Of a DNA stretch of 64,000 nt, positions 1 through 12,289 are shown piece after piece. A program made the translations under genes and the position numbers. How positions within the stretch are numbered: the stretch's first letter is position 1; every line of letters begins with the position of its first letter. Location of the stretch: the NCBI RefSeq assembly GCF_040939455.1, contig NC_134108.1, forward strand, positions 3,315,501 through 3,379,500, read 5' to 3'. The notes beneath the pieces are model-generated. The model did no database searches and was not told where the DNA came from. It worked only from the letters and a program-made list of their open reading frames with translations. This stretch comes from Microcebus murinus (taxonomy: Eukaryota > Chordata > Mammalia > Primates > Cheirogaleidae).

Positions 1-154
1 CATTCCTCCTTCCGGTCTCGGTGTAGTCACCTCCTCCGCTGGCAAAGTCCTGCTGCTCGAGCCTTCCCCACGCCGAGTAAGACGCTCTCTCCTCCACTCC
101 CGCACCGTCGCCTCCACCGAGCCTTCCCACCTAGCCCTGCGTCTGCACAAATTA
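1..154. other. GC-rich unique flank
   Basis: GC-rich, pyrimidine-biased sequence left of the first transposon. The phrase GAGCCTTCCC occurs twice, about 60 bases apart. No splice-flanked open frame or repeat could be supported here. Confidence 0.4.
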
Positions 155-615
155 CCACGTTTCCCCGAAAATAAGACAGGGTCTTATATTTATTTTTCCT
201 CAAGAAGACACCCTAGGGCTTCTTTTCAGGGGATGTGTTATTTATTTATTTATTTTTTGTAAGTACGGTACAGTAGTCTACATTTATTCAAATATAGTTA
301 AGTCACCTTCTTCTGGAACATCATCATCACTCTCCAAACCCCGAATTCCATCCTGAATGTCTTGCGACTCTGTTTCCTTCAGAACCATCGGCCCCCATCT
401 CTCGTGTGGAGCACTAGAGCTCTCACGGGGCAGATGAGAAGGGCTGCTCGTCGTCTTTCCCGCTCCGCGACGAAATATATGGGCTGTGCAGATGCGCTGC
501 GTGGCCACGCCCGTCCCTAGGTCTTATTTTCGGGGTAGGGCTTCTATTGTGCAAATGCTTAGAAATCCTGCTAGGGCTTATTTTACGGGTAGGTCTTATT
601 TTCGGGGGAACACGG
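155..615 (-). mobile_element. Non-autonomous pogo/mariner-type DNA transposon
   Basis: The element is bounded by imperfect terminal inverted repeats of about 23 bp. The left end reads CCACGTTTCCCCGAAAATAA and the right end, read on the minus strand, starts CCGTGTTCCCCCGAAAATAA. Both ends are flanked by TA (153-154 and 616-617), the target site of Tc1/mariner transposons. The CGAAAATAAG motif recurs just inside both ends. Between them, a minus-strand frame (284-508) ends in the acidic tail DDDVPEEGDLTIFE, which looks like the C-terminus of a pogo-like transposase. At 461 bp it is an internally deleted, non-coding copy. The superfamily call rests on the TA target and end structure; the exact family is not certain. 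Confidence 0.7.
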
Positions 616-1842
<1,227 letters not shown>

Positions 1843-1849
1843 CATTTCT

Positions 1850-4694
1850 GTTTTTCTTCTTCTTTTTCTTTTTATTTCAGCATATTACAGGGGTACAAAT
1901 GTTTGTGTTACCTATACTGCCTTTGCCTCATGCAAGTTAGAGCTACAAGCATGTCCATCCCCCAGATGGTGTGCAGCGCAACCATTAGATGTGAATATAC
2001 CCATTCCCCCCAGCCCCCCTCCCACCTTCCCACACCCGATGAATATTATTACTATATGTGCACATAAGTGTTGATCAATTAATACCAATTTGACGGTGAG
2101 TACATGTGGTGCTTGTTTTTCCATTCTGGTGATACTTCACTTAGTAGAATGGGCTCCAACTCTATCTATCCAGGATAATAAAAGAGGTGCTATATCACCA
2201 TTGTTTTTTTTTTTTTTTGACTGAGTAGAACTCCATGGTGTGCATATACCACATTTTATTAATCCACTCATGTATTGATGGGCACTTGGGTTGTTTCTAC
2301 ATCTTTGCAATTGTGAATTGTGCTGCTATAAACATTCGAGTGCAGATTTCTTTTTTATATAATGTATTTTTTTCCTTTGGGTAGATGCCCAGAAATGGGA
2401 TTGCTGGATGAACTTGTAGTTATACTTGTAGTTCTTTAAGGTATCTTCATATTAATTTCCACAGAGGTTGTACTGGTTTGCAGTCCCACTAGCAGTATAT
2501 GAATGTTCCCATCTCTCCACATCCACACAAACATTTATTGTTTTGGGACTTTTTGATAAAGGCCATTCTCACTGGAGTTAAGTGATATCTCATTGTGGTT
2601 TTGATTTCCATTTCCCTGATGATTAAAGATCTTGAGCATTTTTTAAAATATGTTTGTTGGTCATTAGTTTGTCCTCTTTTGAAAATTTCTGTTCATGTCC
2701 TTTGTCCACTTTTTAATGGGGGTTTGATTTTTTTTCTTGTTGATTTTCCTGAGTTCTATATAGAGTCTAGTTATCAGCCCTTTATCAGATGTGTAGCGTG
2801 CAAATATTTTCTCCCATTCTGTAGGTTGTCTGTTTGCTCTCATGATAGTTTCCTTGGCAGTGCAGAAGCTTTTTAATTTGATCAGGTGCCATTGATTTAT
2901 TTATTTTTGTTGCTATGATTGCCTTTGGGGTCTTCTTCATAAATTCTTTGCCTAAGCCAATGTCTATAAGACTTTTTCTAACATTTTCTTCTAGAATTTT
3001 AATGGTTTCATGCCTTAGTTTTAAGTCTGTTATCCACCATGAGTTGATTTTTGTGAGAGGGGAGAGGTGTGGATCCTGTTTCAGTCTTCTACATGTGGTT
3101 ATCCAGTTTTCCCAGCACCGTTTATTGAATAAGGATTCTTTTCCCCAGTGAATGTTTTTGTCTGCTTTGACAAAGATCAGATGGCAATATGAGGATGGTT
3201 TTGTACCTGGTTTCTCAGTTATGTTCCATGGGTCTATGTCTCTGTGCCAGTCCCATCCTGTTTTGGTTACTATAGCCTTGTAGTATAGCTTTAAGGCTGA
3301 TAAATTGATGCCTACAAATTTGTTCTTTTTGATTAAGATTGCTTTTGCTATACAGGGTCTTGTCTGGTTCCATACGAAGCATAGAATTATTTTTTCTAGA
3401 TCTAAAAAAAATGATATTAGTCTCTTAAGAGGGATTGATTTGAATCTATTGATCACTTTGGGTAGTATAGACATTTTAATGTTGATTTGGCCTATCCATG
3501 AACACGGTATGGTTTTCCACCTGTTTATGTCCTCTGCTATTTCCTTTCTCAGTGTTTCATAGTTCTCCCTGTAGAGATCTTTAGTCAAATATATTGCTAG
3601 GTATTTTATTTTCTTTGTTGCTATTGTGAAGGGTATTGAGTCTTTTTTGATTTGGTTCTCAGTTTGACTGTTGTTGGTGTATAGGAATGCTACTGATTCG
3701 TGTACATTGATTTTGTAACCTAAGACTTTGCTGAATTTGTTTATCAAGTCCAGTAGTCATATGGCAGAATCTTTGCTGTTTTCTAGATATAAGATCACAT
3801 CATCAGCAAAGCACAATAGTTTGACCTCTTCTGCCCCCATTTGAATGCCTTTGATTTCTTTCTCTTGTGGGATTGCCCTGGCTAGGACTTCTAGCATTAT
3901 GTTGAATAGAAGTGGTGATAAAGGGCAACCTTATCTGGTTCCAGATCTAAGCAGGAATGCTTTCAATTTTTCCCCATTCAATATGATGTTGCTGTGGGTT
4001 TGTCATATATGGCTTGTATCCATGTTAGGTAGGTCCCCTCTATGCCTATTTTATTAAGCATTTGTATCATAAAAGGGTGTTGAATTTTGTCAAATGCTTT
4101 TTCTGCATCTATTGAGAGGATCATATGGTCTTTGTTTTTGTCTCTATTTATGTGGTGAAATACATTTATAGATTTGTGTGTGTTGAACCATCCCTGCATT
4201 TCTGGGATGAAGCCCAGTTGGTCACAATGGATTATTTTTTTGATAAGCACCTGAATTCAGTTAGGTAGGATTTTCTTGAGAATTTTTGCATCTATATTTA
4301 AGGGATATTGGTCTGTAGTTTTGTTGTTGTTGTTGAGTCCTTTCCAGGTTTTGACATCAGGGTGATGTTAGCTTCATAAAACATGCTGGGGAGGATTACT
4401 TCTTTTTCAATGTTGTGGAATAATTTCTGCAGGATAGGCTCCAGTTCTTCTTTGTAATCTGGTAAAATTTGGGGGTAAAACCATCTGGCCTGGGACTTTT
4501 TTTAGGAAGTTTTTTTTTATTGCTGATTCAATTTCTTTATTTTATACTGGTCTGTTCAGTAAGTCTATTTCTTCCTGACTGAGCCTAGGGAAGCAGTGTG
4601 TTTCTAAGAATTCATCCATTTCCTACACATTTTCAAGTTTATGTGCATAGAGATTTTTATAGTATTCATAGGTGATATTTTTTATAAAATAGGC
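1850..4694 (-). mobile_element. 5'-truncated LINE-1, antisense, with young lemur-type 3' UTR
   Basis: On the minus strand this is a contiguous L1. The run from 4694 down to about 2800 is ORF2 reverse transcriptase and C-terminal sequence, followed by the 3' UTR and an A-rich tail (T-rich at 1850-1876). The 3' UTR includes the phrase complementary to CATCCCCCAGATGGTG, also seen in the copies near 9900 and 56700. The 5' end is truncated inside ORF2. CATTTCT at 1843-1849 and 4695-4701 may be a short target-site duplication. The element lies in the intron between exons A and B, opposite to the gene. Confidence 0.88.
2785..4250 (-). pseudogene. L1 ORF2 remnant (reverse transcriptase and C-terminus)
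   Basis: Two open segments remain. The segment 3978-4250 carries reverse-transcriptase text such as [20 protein letters not shown] and [18 protein letters not shown]. The 320-codon segment 2785-3747 carries the downstream region, including [16 protein letters not shown] and [20 protein letters not shown]. Frameshifts and stops separate them and the endonuclease half is missing, so the copy cannot move itself. The length of the intact 320-codon stretch suggests a fairly recent insertion. Confidence 0.85.
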
Positions 4695-4717
4695 CATTTC
4701 TAACTAGAAAAAAAAGC

Positions 4718-4945
4718 TAATGTATTGAGGATTTACAGTGTACCAGATAATATTCTAAAAATGCTATTTCATTTAATTCTCAATAACCATAAGCAATAGC
4801 CACTATTAGTAACTTTTTTGTTTTTAGGTAAGGAAATGAGGCACAAATGTGCTAAGTAACTTGATTGAGGTTATAGTTAGAAAGGTAGAGTTAGCATTCA
4901 AACTCAGCCTAACTTCTTAATTTTATACTAGGCAGCCTGTTATAA
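4718..4945 (-). repeat. MIR SINE, antisense
   Basis: The segment resembles the reverse complement of MIR. It moves from a TTGAGGATTTACAGTGTACC-like end, through an AGGTAAGGAAATGAGGCAC core, to TTCAAACTCAG. It lies next to the truncated end of the L1. Confidence 0.6.
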
Positions 4946-5676
4946 TTGCTAATCCTTTTCAGTATATTGGATATGTGAATGACCAAGTTTTTATGCCACT
5001 TGCCCATCATTATTTTGTTCATAATTATCTTGAATATTCTCATTCATACTGTTAACTAATTTTACAAGTTCCGTTTATAATGCTCTTGGTATTTTGATTA
5101 TGCTTACTATGAATTTTTAAATTAATTTGGGAGGAAGTGATAACTTTACAATATTAATACTACCATCCAGGATCATTTTGTATTTATTTAATTTATTTTT
5201 ATGCTTTGGTCTTAAATAATTTTGTTATGCATTCTTATGACTTTATAGTATGTGTTACTGTTATAAATGGAAATTAAAACTTTTTAAAATTACAGTTTAT
5301 AACCAGTTATTGCTGGTATATGTGGCTTATTGATATTTACATTTTTATATTGTTTCCAGCCATCTTAACAAATTCTATTATTCTGAAAAGTCAAAAACTC
5401 TTCTCCTCTGGAATTTACCTAAAGTTTTCTAATTTTTTGAAACTTCAACTATCATCTCTTCTAGTTTTTGACCCAGAGGGCCAAGATCTTTCTTTCTTAC
5501 TATTTGTCCTTCATTTTATGATTAGTTTATTCTTCTGTTTTTAAATCATAGCTATCGAGCACTCTTGAAATTATGACAGGATTTACATAATAATTTTTGT
5601 CTTATAAGCAGAGAAAAACAGTTAACCAAATATCTTCTTAACCAAATATCTTTCTTTTGAAACTATTCCCATTCAG
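4946..5676. other. AT-rich intron sequence
   Basis: AT-rich sequence with no repeat I can name and no clear extra exon. It ends in the polypyrimidine tract and acceptor CTATTCCCATTCAG before exon B. Confidence 0.4.
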
Positions 5677-5730
5677 AATGAAACTATAAAATTGGAAACA
5701 TCAAATAAGATTTTAAGTAAGAAAACAAAA
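5677..5730 (+). CDS. Internal exon B of the coiled-coil protein gene
   Basis: A 54-nt exon (18 codons, phase 0 in and out) lies between the acceptor CCCATTCAG and the consensus donor GTAAGT. It encodes NETIKLETSNKILSKKTK, again polar and Lys-rich. The phase matches both exon A, which ends on a complete codon, and exon C, which starts on one. Its short length is why it is easy to miss. Confidence 0.65.
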
Positions 5731-6281
5731 GTAAGTATTTTGCGGATCTTTGTTTGTCAATAAAAATATTTCCTATAGAGCCTGCTGGCCTTGTGCCGTG
5801 AGCCAAATAAGAATATATACATCCTTTCTCTAAATGATAGCTTTGTATAATGCTAGGAATATCTGGCTATTTGGACATTAGCTTAAAACTGGATAGGTGT
5901 AAGCTAATGTATTAGTGAAAAAAAATTAAGCATTCAGTTTTAATGGTTGAATGTGCCATCAGCGCTGACCATTTCTCTAACCCTTCCGCACATTACAATT
6001 CCATACAATGGGTTTATTTGGTGACAAAAAAATATAATGAACGGGCTCCCCTGATACCTTTCAAAGTACTCCTTCAAAATACGTGCTAACAATTTCTTGC
6101 TTAACAGTTTATAGTTCTGCTTCTATTACGTATGTATAGTTCTTTGTCATATACAGTACGGATTAGTATCTTTGTACTAAATTCTAGAAGTGGCAATCTG
6201 TTTGGATTCAATGTTATTGCTGTCATACATGACCAGCATCGTACCATTATCCATGACCAAGTTGTCGTTAATTCTTTGTAG
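5731..6281. other. Intron between exons B and C
   Basis: A 551-bp intron with no recognised repeat. A minus-strand open frame here (6101-6406) crosses exon C and has no family resemblance. It is taken to be chance. Confidence 0.4.
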
Positions 6282-6343
6282 GTTACTGAAAACCATGTGA
6301 AGCAGGTCCTGGGGAAGTGTAAGATCAGTGAGGAGGAGCAGAA
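6282..6343 (+). CDS. Internal exon C of the coiled-coil protein gene
   Basis: A 62-nt exon lies between the acceptor TTAATTCTTTGTAG and the donor GTGAGT. In the frame set by exon B it reads VTENHVKQVLGKCKISEEEQ, then leaves two bases (AA). These join the first G of exon D to make a Lys codon. This two-base carry-over is exactly what exon D needs to stay open, which is strong support for the whole model. The mariner element starts 119 bp downstream. Confidence 0.68.
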
Positions 6344-6462
6344 GTGAGTACTGATGTCGTGATAAAAGAACCAGAGCAACATGATGCTATTCTCAGAACC
6401 ATTCATTTCAAACTAGACTAGATAGACCTTCGAAGTGTCCACACTCGTGGGCGTTAACTTTA

Positions 6463-7708
6463 TTAAGGTCATTAAATATGAAATGTCCGATTTTGAATCA
6501 AAAGTGCAGTTTATTATGTCTCAGACAAGAAGTAATACAAGTACTCAAAGTCTGCGCCCAAACACAGTTTTGTCACCTTAGTGGTAAGTTGTTTATGACA
6601 GCAGCAAAGAAGCCTGGAGAATGACTGACAATGAAAGCGCGAAAGGCGTCTTCCACAGCTTGTTGAGAAGTGAATATATTTTCCTTGCAAGAAGTGGTCC
6701 AAAGCCTGGAAGGAAGTGGTAGTCAGTCAGTGCAAGGTCTGGTGAATACAGTGGGTGACACAGAGTTTCTAAGTCCAGCCTCTGTAGTTTCAGCAGCGTT
6801 GTTTGGGTGACATGTGGTCGAGCGTTGTCTTGCAAAAGGATTGGCCTGTCCCTGTTGACGAATCTCAGCTGCATGATCACAAATATCCTCATCATTTCCT
6901 CCCATTGACTGCAGTAGACATTCACTGTAATCAACTGACTAGGTTGCATGAAGCTATAGTGGATAATACCAGCACTGGACCACGCAACACACGCCATTAG
7001 CTTTTCTTGACGACTGTGTGGTTTTGGACTGGGTTTTGGTCCAGCCACTGTGCCAAATGCTTGCAGGGTCATCTCACAAAGCAATATGGCACAGAAACAT
7101 TTTGCCTTTATGTCATGACAGCAAAGAAAGGCAAGCTTTGAGATGATTTCTCCTCTGATGCTTGTTTAATTCATGCAGCACCCTTACACGCAGCCTCTTT
7201 ACTTTGCCGACTTGTTTTCAAATGGCCGATGTCGTTGGAATAGTAATGCCAAACCTTGCACTTTATGCATAGATTGAATTGATTCACTTCCACTGCAGCT
7301 TACAGCTCATCATTATCCACCTTGGTCTCAGGTTACCTACGTGGCTCATTTTCAAGATTAAAATCACCACAACGGGGCTTCTCAAAGCATTGATGTACTG
7401 TGCATTCATTAGGCACATCCTCCCCAAACGCTTCATTGATATTTCAGGCTGTCTATGCTACATTGGTTACACAACAGAACTCATATTTGAAAATAACACG
7501 AATATTTGACTTCTCCACGGTTTCACAAAAATTGCTCTAAAAAAATTTGTGAAAGATAATCACAAGCTAAAAAGTGTGTGTTTGAAAGACTCAAGATGTA
7601 CCTTCACAATAAAAATAAAAGTAGAAGCGCCAAAGTGAAATATCATTAGATATCAACTGTCAAACTCAGGTTTTAAGTACATTGGGCATTTCATATTTAA
7701 TAACCTAA
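6463..7708 (-). mobile_element. Full-length mariner DNA transposon, decayed
   Basis: A 1246-bp element with both ends present. The left end is TTAAGGTCATTAAATATGAA; the right end on the minus strand is TTAGGTTATTAAATATGAAA. TA dinucleotides flank both ends (6461-6462 and 7709-7710). The length and ends are typical of intact mariner elements. The transposase lies on the minus strand and is broken by frameshifts. It sits in the last intron of the gene, in antisense orientation. The ends differ from the human Hsmar1 ends as I remember them, so I give no subfamily. Confidence 0.88.
6514..7084 (-). pseudogene. Mariner transposase remnant
   Basis: The minus-strand frame at 6593-7084 (163 codons) contains LLQDNARPH and YSPDLALTDYHF. 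These are the regions that hold the second and third catalytic acidic positions of mariner transposases. A second frame (6514-6702) continues the protein after a shift, with FLQGK and an ADFEYL-like tail. The N-terminal DNA-binding part is not open. No active enzyme is expected. Confidence 0.85.
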
Positions 7709-7710
7709 TA

Positions 7711-8808
7711 CCTGCTGCATCCTGTTCTATGCTTAAGAATTCTCAGCCCAAGGATTAAACCTCAATCTTTACATACTATTTAGTAGTAGAGAAATAAACT
7801 CATTAGACAAAACTTTAGAGTCGAGGGTGAATTCTCACGGGCAGAAAGCGGGAGAGTGCAGAGTGCGAATGGCTTTCTTTTCTCTAATTCTATGGCTTTT
7901 AGTGATGTTAAATCTTTGAAAAGCCCTACAAGTTTATTATTCTGAATATTTTAGTTTAAATAGTAAGTGGTTGATTTATACCATTTGTTATGTAAGTTTA
8001 TACTTTGCGAAGTCACTTTTCTTAGAGTCCGTGCGACAGTTCCAATCTCAGGATTTTGTAGTCTTGGGAGCAACAGAAAACCCTGTGATGGTTCAAATAT
8101 GGAAAGGCTCATTAGGGTCCGCAGCAGGAAGACTTTTAGGGGCAGGTGCCCTGGGCCCAGTGATATCACCAAGGAACCAGGGCTCTGCTGTCCTCCCTCC
8201 CTGCTTGCCCTGGAGGGTGGCTCTCCTGTGCGGGCTCTTGGCAGGGCTATCTTCAGGCATGAGGTCTATGGTCCCTGGGGTAAGAAACAGCAAGGTGGAA
8301 GCTCTTTAGAGTCAAGGGTGAATTGTCACGGGCAGCAAGGTGGAAGAGCTTCTCCTCATGAGGCTTTTCGGTTTCATTTAGGAAGGACAGTCCTTTCCAG
8401 GTACTCCCCCCTGCATCTCACCAGCCAGCACCGTTAGCAGTAGGGAGGCCAGGAAACAGAACACCCCACTTTCCAGCTTACCTGGTCCAGAAAGCCATAA
8501 AGGAAGGTTATTGCACCAGGTGCTGGCTGAGCACACAGGTGGACCCAGAGTTTGTGGCTCCTTATATCATGTTGTGTGTCCTCAAAGAATAAGGTGCAGT
8601 TACAGATCCAAAATGGAGAAAGCACCTCCCACAATCGTGGCCACGAGGATGAAGGAACCTGAAGCTTAAACACTGTTATGTTCACGGTGAATCTGCTTCC
8701 ATTGCCGCACTGTGCCTGGTCTGGAAATGCTGCAGGGGTAGCGCCCAGATATTTAGAGAATCTTTGTTACATTCAGGGCCAAGACTCTGAAAATATCCTT
8801 TAAAACAA
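7711..8808. other. Intron sequence with a short direct duplication
   Basis: Mostly unique sequence, AT-rich to about 7960 and then GC-richer. A 32-bp motif at 7813-7844 recurs at 8304-8335 with two differences; see the findings. The overlapping + strand frames at 7967-8437 have no recognisable domain and no conserved splice context. Confidence 0.4.
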
Positions 8809-8817
8809 GAGTGATGG

Positions 8818-9164
8818 GTCGGGCGTGGTGGCTCATGCCTGTAATACTAGCACTCTGGGAGGCCGATGCGGGCAGATCGTTTGAGCTCAGGAGTTTGAGA
8901 CCAGCCTGAGCAAGAGCAAGACCCCATCTCTACTAAAAAGCAAAAATAGAAAGAAATTAGCTGGACAACTACAAATATATAGAAAAAATTAGCCGGGCAT
9001 GGTGGCACATGCCTGTAGTCCCAGCTACTTGGGAGGCTGAGGCAGGAGGATCGCTTGAGCCCAGGAGTTTGAGGCTGCTGTGAGCAAGGCTGACGCCACG
9101 GCACTCTAGCCCGGGGAACAGAGTGAGACTCTGTCTCAAAAAAACCAAACAAACAAACAAAAAT
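8818..9164 (+). mobile_element. Dimeric Alu SINE (strepsirrhine type)
   Basis: The copy starts GTCGGGCGTGGTGGCTCATG, has the central A-rich linker and a second monomer starting AGCCGGGCATGG, and ends in an A-rich tail with CAAA repeats. The 9-bp target-site duplication GAGTGATGG lies at 8809-8817 and 9165-9173. It sits in the last intron of the gene. Its body is more diverged than the copies at 54.2 and 61.4 kb. Confidence 0.93.
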
Positions 9165-9298
9165 GAGTGATGGTTGCAAAGTCTCATCTTGTCTGTTTTT
9201 AGATGAATGTGTCCTAAAATAGATGCTTATTTTGAAATTTTCTTTGATGCTTAATATATTTCTTCTAATCTATTGTATTCATTTTTATTTATTTTAAG

Positions 9299-9407
9299 GA
9301 ACCTTTTAGAATTTATCAAGCAATTTGTAACATTTAACGAAACAGCAAATAACTCTCAAGAGACTGAACAAAGGACCAGAGAAAATTCGCAACTGCCAAG
9401 CATCTAG
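9299..9407 (+). CDS. Last coding exon D of the coiled-coil protein gene
   Basis: After the pyrimidine-rich acceptor ATTTATTTTAAG, the first base completes a Lys codon split with exon C. The frame then reads NLLEFIKQFVTFNETANN and SQETEQRTRENSQLPSI and stops at TAG (9405-9407). This is the C-terminus of the protein. Joined with exons A to C it gives 134 codons. The tail after NETANN is polar and probably disordered. In frame 0 the exon would stop after 12 codons, so the phase match with exon C matters. Confidence 0.68.
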
Positions 9408-9550
9408 TGCGAATGTTTGCAAAAGTATAAACTGATAAAAGAAAGATTCATCCCTTTTTGTCAGTTTTAATTCCTAATAAAACTACTGTGGTATACGTAT
9501 CCTATGTAAGATACTGAAATAAATACATGTACATGTATGATTAGTCTTTA
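9408..9550 (+). terminator. 3' UTR and poly(A) signals of the gene
   Basis: Two canonical AATAAA hexamers, at 9476-9481 and 9518-9523, follow the stop codon by 69 and 111 bases. A TG/T-rich stretch comes after the second. A third AATAAA lies near 9728. The cleavage site cannot be fixed from sequence alone, so the end given is approximate. Confidence 0.5.
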
Positions 9551-9896
9551 CTTTTGTATGCATATTTGTAACAATAATTAGTCATTAAAGTATGTTCTGC
9601 TTTCTATTAATAACTTCCCACTGGTGAAAATGTGTTGATTACTTGATAACCATAAGTGGTTCAGCACTGTAATAATACAGATCAAATTTGTTTATTCACC
9701 AGCATAAGTTTATATATGTATGCATTTAATAAAACCTAGTAGTGCTCTACTTAGTATGCATGAAACTAAATAATCTTTCCCAACGGGAATGATACCATGC
9801 TCTGCAGAGGTTGCAATGCCAGCGTGGTGCTCTGCACTGTGCCTGTCCTAGCTGACTGTGATCCTCACGGCAACTGTTCCACTTGGGATTTCTTTT
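9551..9896. other. AT-rich sequence downstream of the gene
   Basis: AT-rich DNA with no recognised repeat, apart from a possible distal poly(A) signal near 9728. It may be part of a longer 3' UTR. Confidence 0.35.
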
Positions 9897-10110
9897 TTTA
9901 AATGCACACATATAGAAATAACATTCATTGGAAATCAAGCAGGAAGGAGTGGGGAGGAGGGGATGGGTAAACTCACACCTAACGGGTACAATGCACGCTG
10001 CCTGGGGGATGGGCACACTTGAAACTTTGACTCAAATGCAACAAAAGCAATTTATGTAACCAAAAAGTTTGCACCCCTCTAATATTCTGAAATAAAATGA
10101 AAACAAATAA
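9897..10110 (+). mobile_element. LINE-1 3' end, severely 5'-truncated
   Basis: Sense-strand copy of the same L1 3' UTR as the element at 1850. It has GATGGGTAAACTCACACCTA, GGGGGATGGGCACACTTGAA and GCACCCCTCTAATATTCTGA, and ends in AATAAAATG and an A-rich tail. Only about 200 bp of the 3' end are present. Confidence 0.75.
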
Positions 10111-10601
10111 AATTTAAAGACATATAATTATGCACATAATATATTAATAATTGTATGGTATTAGTAATCAATAATATTGAATTTATTGGCATTGAAAACA
10201 CTGCAATTATTAGCCTAGTCAACAATAAAATTATCAATAATATAAAAAGCACCTATTTTGCCTATAATCTACTCTAGCATCTAGAATAAATGCAAGTTTG
10301 ATTCCTTCGAACAACTGTGTCCAGGGGTATTTTGAAGATCCAAAGTAAGTGATGAGTATGGATGAGAGAGATTCAATTTTGATTTGGAATAATAGAGTTT
10401 GAGGTGGGAGAGACAGAAGGAGGGAGAGAGGGAACAGTTTTCTTTCTATGGATCCGGAGGGCTTTGTCAGAGAGGGTGTGTTCATCGCAGTTCTCTGTAA
10501 GATCCATCAGCTCTTCCTGGGGCATGATTCACCTGTTTTTAGAAATCACATGGTGGCCGCTACTTTAAATTTTCACCATGTGCAGACATCAGCTGGGCGT
10601 T
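10111..10601. other. Unique sequence
   Basis: AT-rich to about 10260, then mixed composition with a GA-rich patch near 10410-10440. Nothing gene-like is supported. Confidence 0.35.
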
Positions 10602-10800
10602 AGGAATGTTTACTGAGTCCTCTATGTTCCAGGGGCTTTTGGTGCTGATTTAAGTCCACCAGAATCCCAGCAAGTAGACATTTTCCATTATCCAGGGGAG
10701 AGAGCCCAAATGGGAACGGTGAATTGATTTGCTAAAACTACTTTGTAAATGACAGAGCTGGGACCTGAACCCAGGCCGGGCTGACTTAGACTCGTGTCAC
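10602..10800 (-). repeat. MIR SINE, antisense
   Basis: The segment runs from TTTACTGAGTCCTCTATGTT, through AATCCCAGCAAGTAGACATT and CATTATCCAGGGGAGAGAG, to GACCTGAACCCAGGCC. This follows the MIR consensus in reverse. Confidence 0.75.
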
Positions 10801-11282
10801 CAAATCATGCTGTGTCCTTTACGTTCATGAGCAAGAGAGATCCAGGAAAATGCATCCGTGCATTGCCAAACAGTGACGTGGAGACCACCAGAACTAAAAT
10901 CAAACAAACCAGGCTGAGTTTATTTGCTCGTCCAGCAAGGGAGAGCCATTCACTCGAGAGGTTCAGGGCGTCTCTGGTGTGAAAGCGAAGAGCTGGACAT
11001 GGAGGTAGAAGGTCTGTTTTGTTTATTTCTTTATTCCATGTCAAGAGGGCTTTGGGCATGGTGTTCTGAATGGATCTGTGGTGGGGGTGAGGAGGCTGGA
11101 AAGTCCTTTGTTTGGATTTGCCATCTTTCTGGCCAATGTCACAAAAGCACTGTTTTCAAAGAGATATCAGGTGGGTCACAATAAAGCTCTGTCGCGATCT
11201 TAGTTTTACAGCGGGCGCTTTGATGTGTGCATCCTTGAGACTGTTAATTTTGTCCTCTAAAAGCAGGTAAGCAATCCCACCC
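10801..11282. other. Unique sequence
   Basis: Mixed-composition DNA with overlapping short frames on both strands and no recognisable product. Confidence 0.35.
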
Positions 11283-11410
11283 ACCATTCATTCTTTTATT
11301 CAAGCAACATTCTCTAAATCAACATATAAGTATACTGCAGACGGCTTGCCAGTTGGGAGCACAGAAATTAGTAAGACGTGGTCCCTGTCCTCGGGGAGTG
11401 TAGGGTTTGT
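11283..11410 (-). repeat. L2 LINE 3' end, antisense
   Basis: CATTCATTCTTTTATTCAAG is followed by a GGGAGCACAGAAATTAGTAA-like stretch and GTCCCTGTCCTCGGGGAGTG. This matches the reverse complement of the L2 3' end in order and spacing. Confidence 0.6.
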
Positions 11411-12289
11411 TGTGCAGCCCCGTGAGAAGACACACAAGAAGTCTGCTAGAACCGAGTGCCTGCGGGATGGGGGTAGGCAAACCCGCACCCTCACCTGCAG
11501 CAGGTTAAGTTGACGAGAACCTTCTGGAGTGACTTGGCAGCAGCTCGTGTGGCTTTACTGAGTGTTTGCCCCCGGGATACCCCAGCCCTCCTTGCGTTTC
11601 AGCAGGACCACTCGGCTTGTTTGGGCCAACGTGAGATGGCTGTGATGACACACGACAGGAAACAGGTGAGCTCTGAAAGACCGGCTTATTTGCAAGAGGA
11701 ATTAAAAGGGAATGAAGAGAGATCTGGATCTCTCCGTGTGGGGAGAACTGACTACTCTGAGTCCACAAGTTTAAAGGATGAGATCTTTATATGTCTGTAA
11801 TCTTCTGAAATATCAGGTGTGGCCTTTCCACCCAAGCCCTATAGCTTCAGGGAAGGTGTCTTTGAATTGGGAGGGAGAGAGAGGGCGGCGGGAAGGAGGG
11901 AGCGAAGAAAAAGGTCTGAGCTTCTCTAAGGAAACTGGGGACTGGCGGAACTGACCGGAAGCGAATATACTGGAAGTCTCCCGGTTGTTTGAGGGAGTTT
12001 TCCTGCCGGGGCAACCAGGACCTTCAGGTCAGAAAGCTGGTGACTGCCCCAAACCTAAGAGCATCCTTCTCCCCTGGCGTTCCACGAGCAGGAGCAGGAG
12101 GGAAGCTGAGAACACTGGGTGTCCCCCAGGGAGGCACCGTCCCCAAAGCCCACTTTGGGTGTGTCGGGGGGGGGCCTACCAGGGACAAGTGTCTCAGTGT
12201 CACATATCCATTTTAGGACCATCCAGCAAGTTTCACAGCCCTGAAAATCCTCTGTGCTCTGCCTGGTCACCCCTTTTCCCCCCTGCTCC
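11411..12289. other. Unique, moderately GC-rich sequence
   Basis: Contains GA-rich runs near 11870-11910 and a G8 tract near 12169. Several frames of 75-142 codons overlap on both strands, with no domain and no splice support. Confidence 0.35.

Noticed and set aside
2785..3747. 320-codon minus-strand frame as a host gene
   Set aside because: The protein text is L1 ORF2; it is a transposon remnant.
6101..6406. 101-codon minus-strand frame
   Set aside because: It covers exon C in antisense. The + strand exon has splice sites and phase support and the antisense frame has none.
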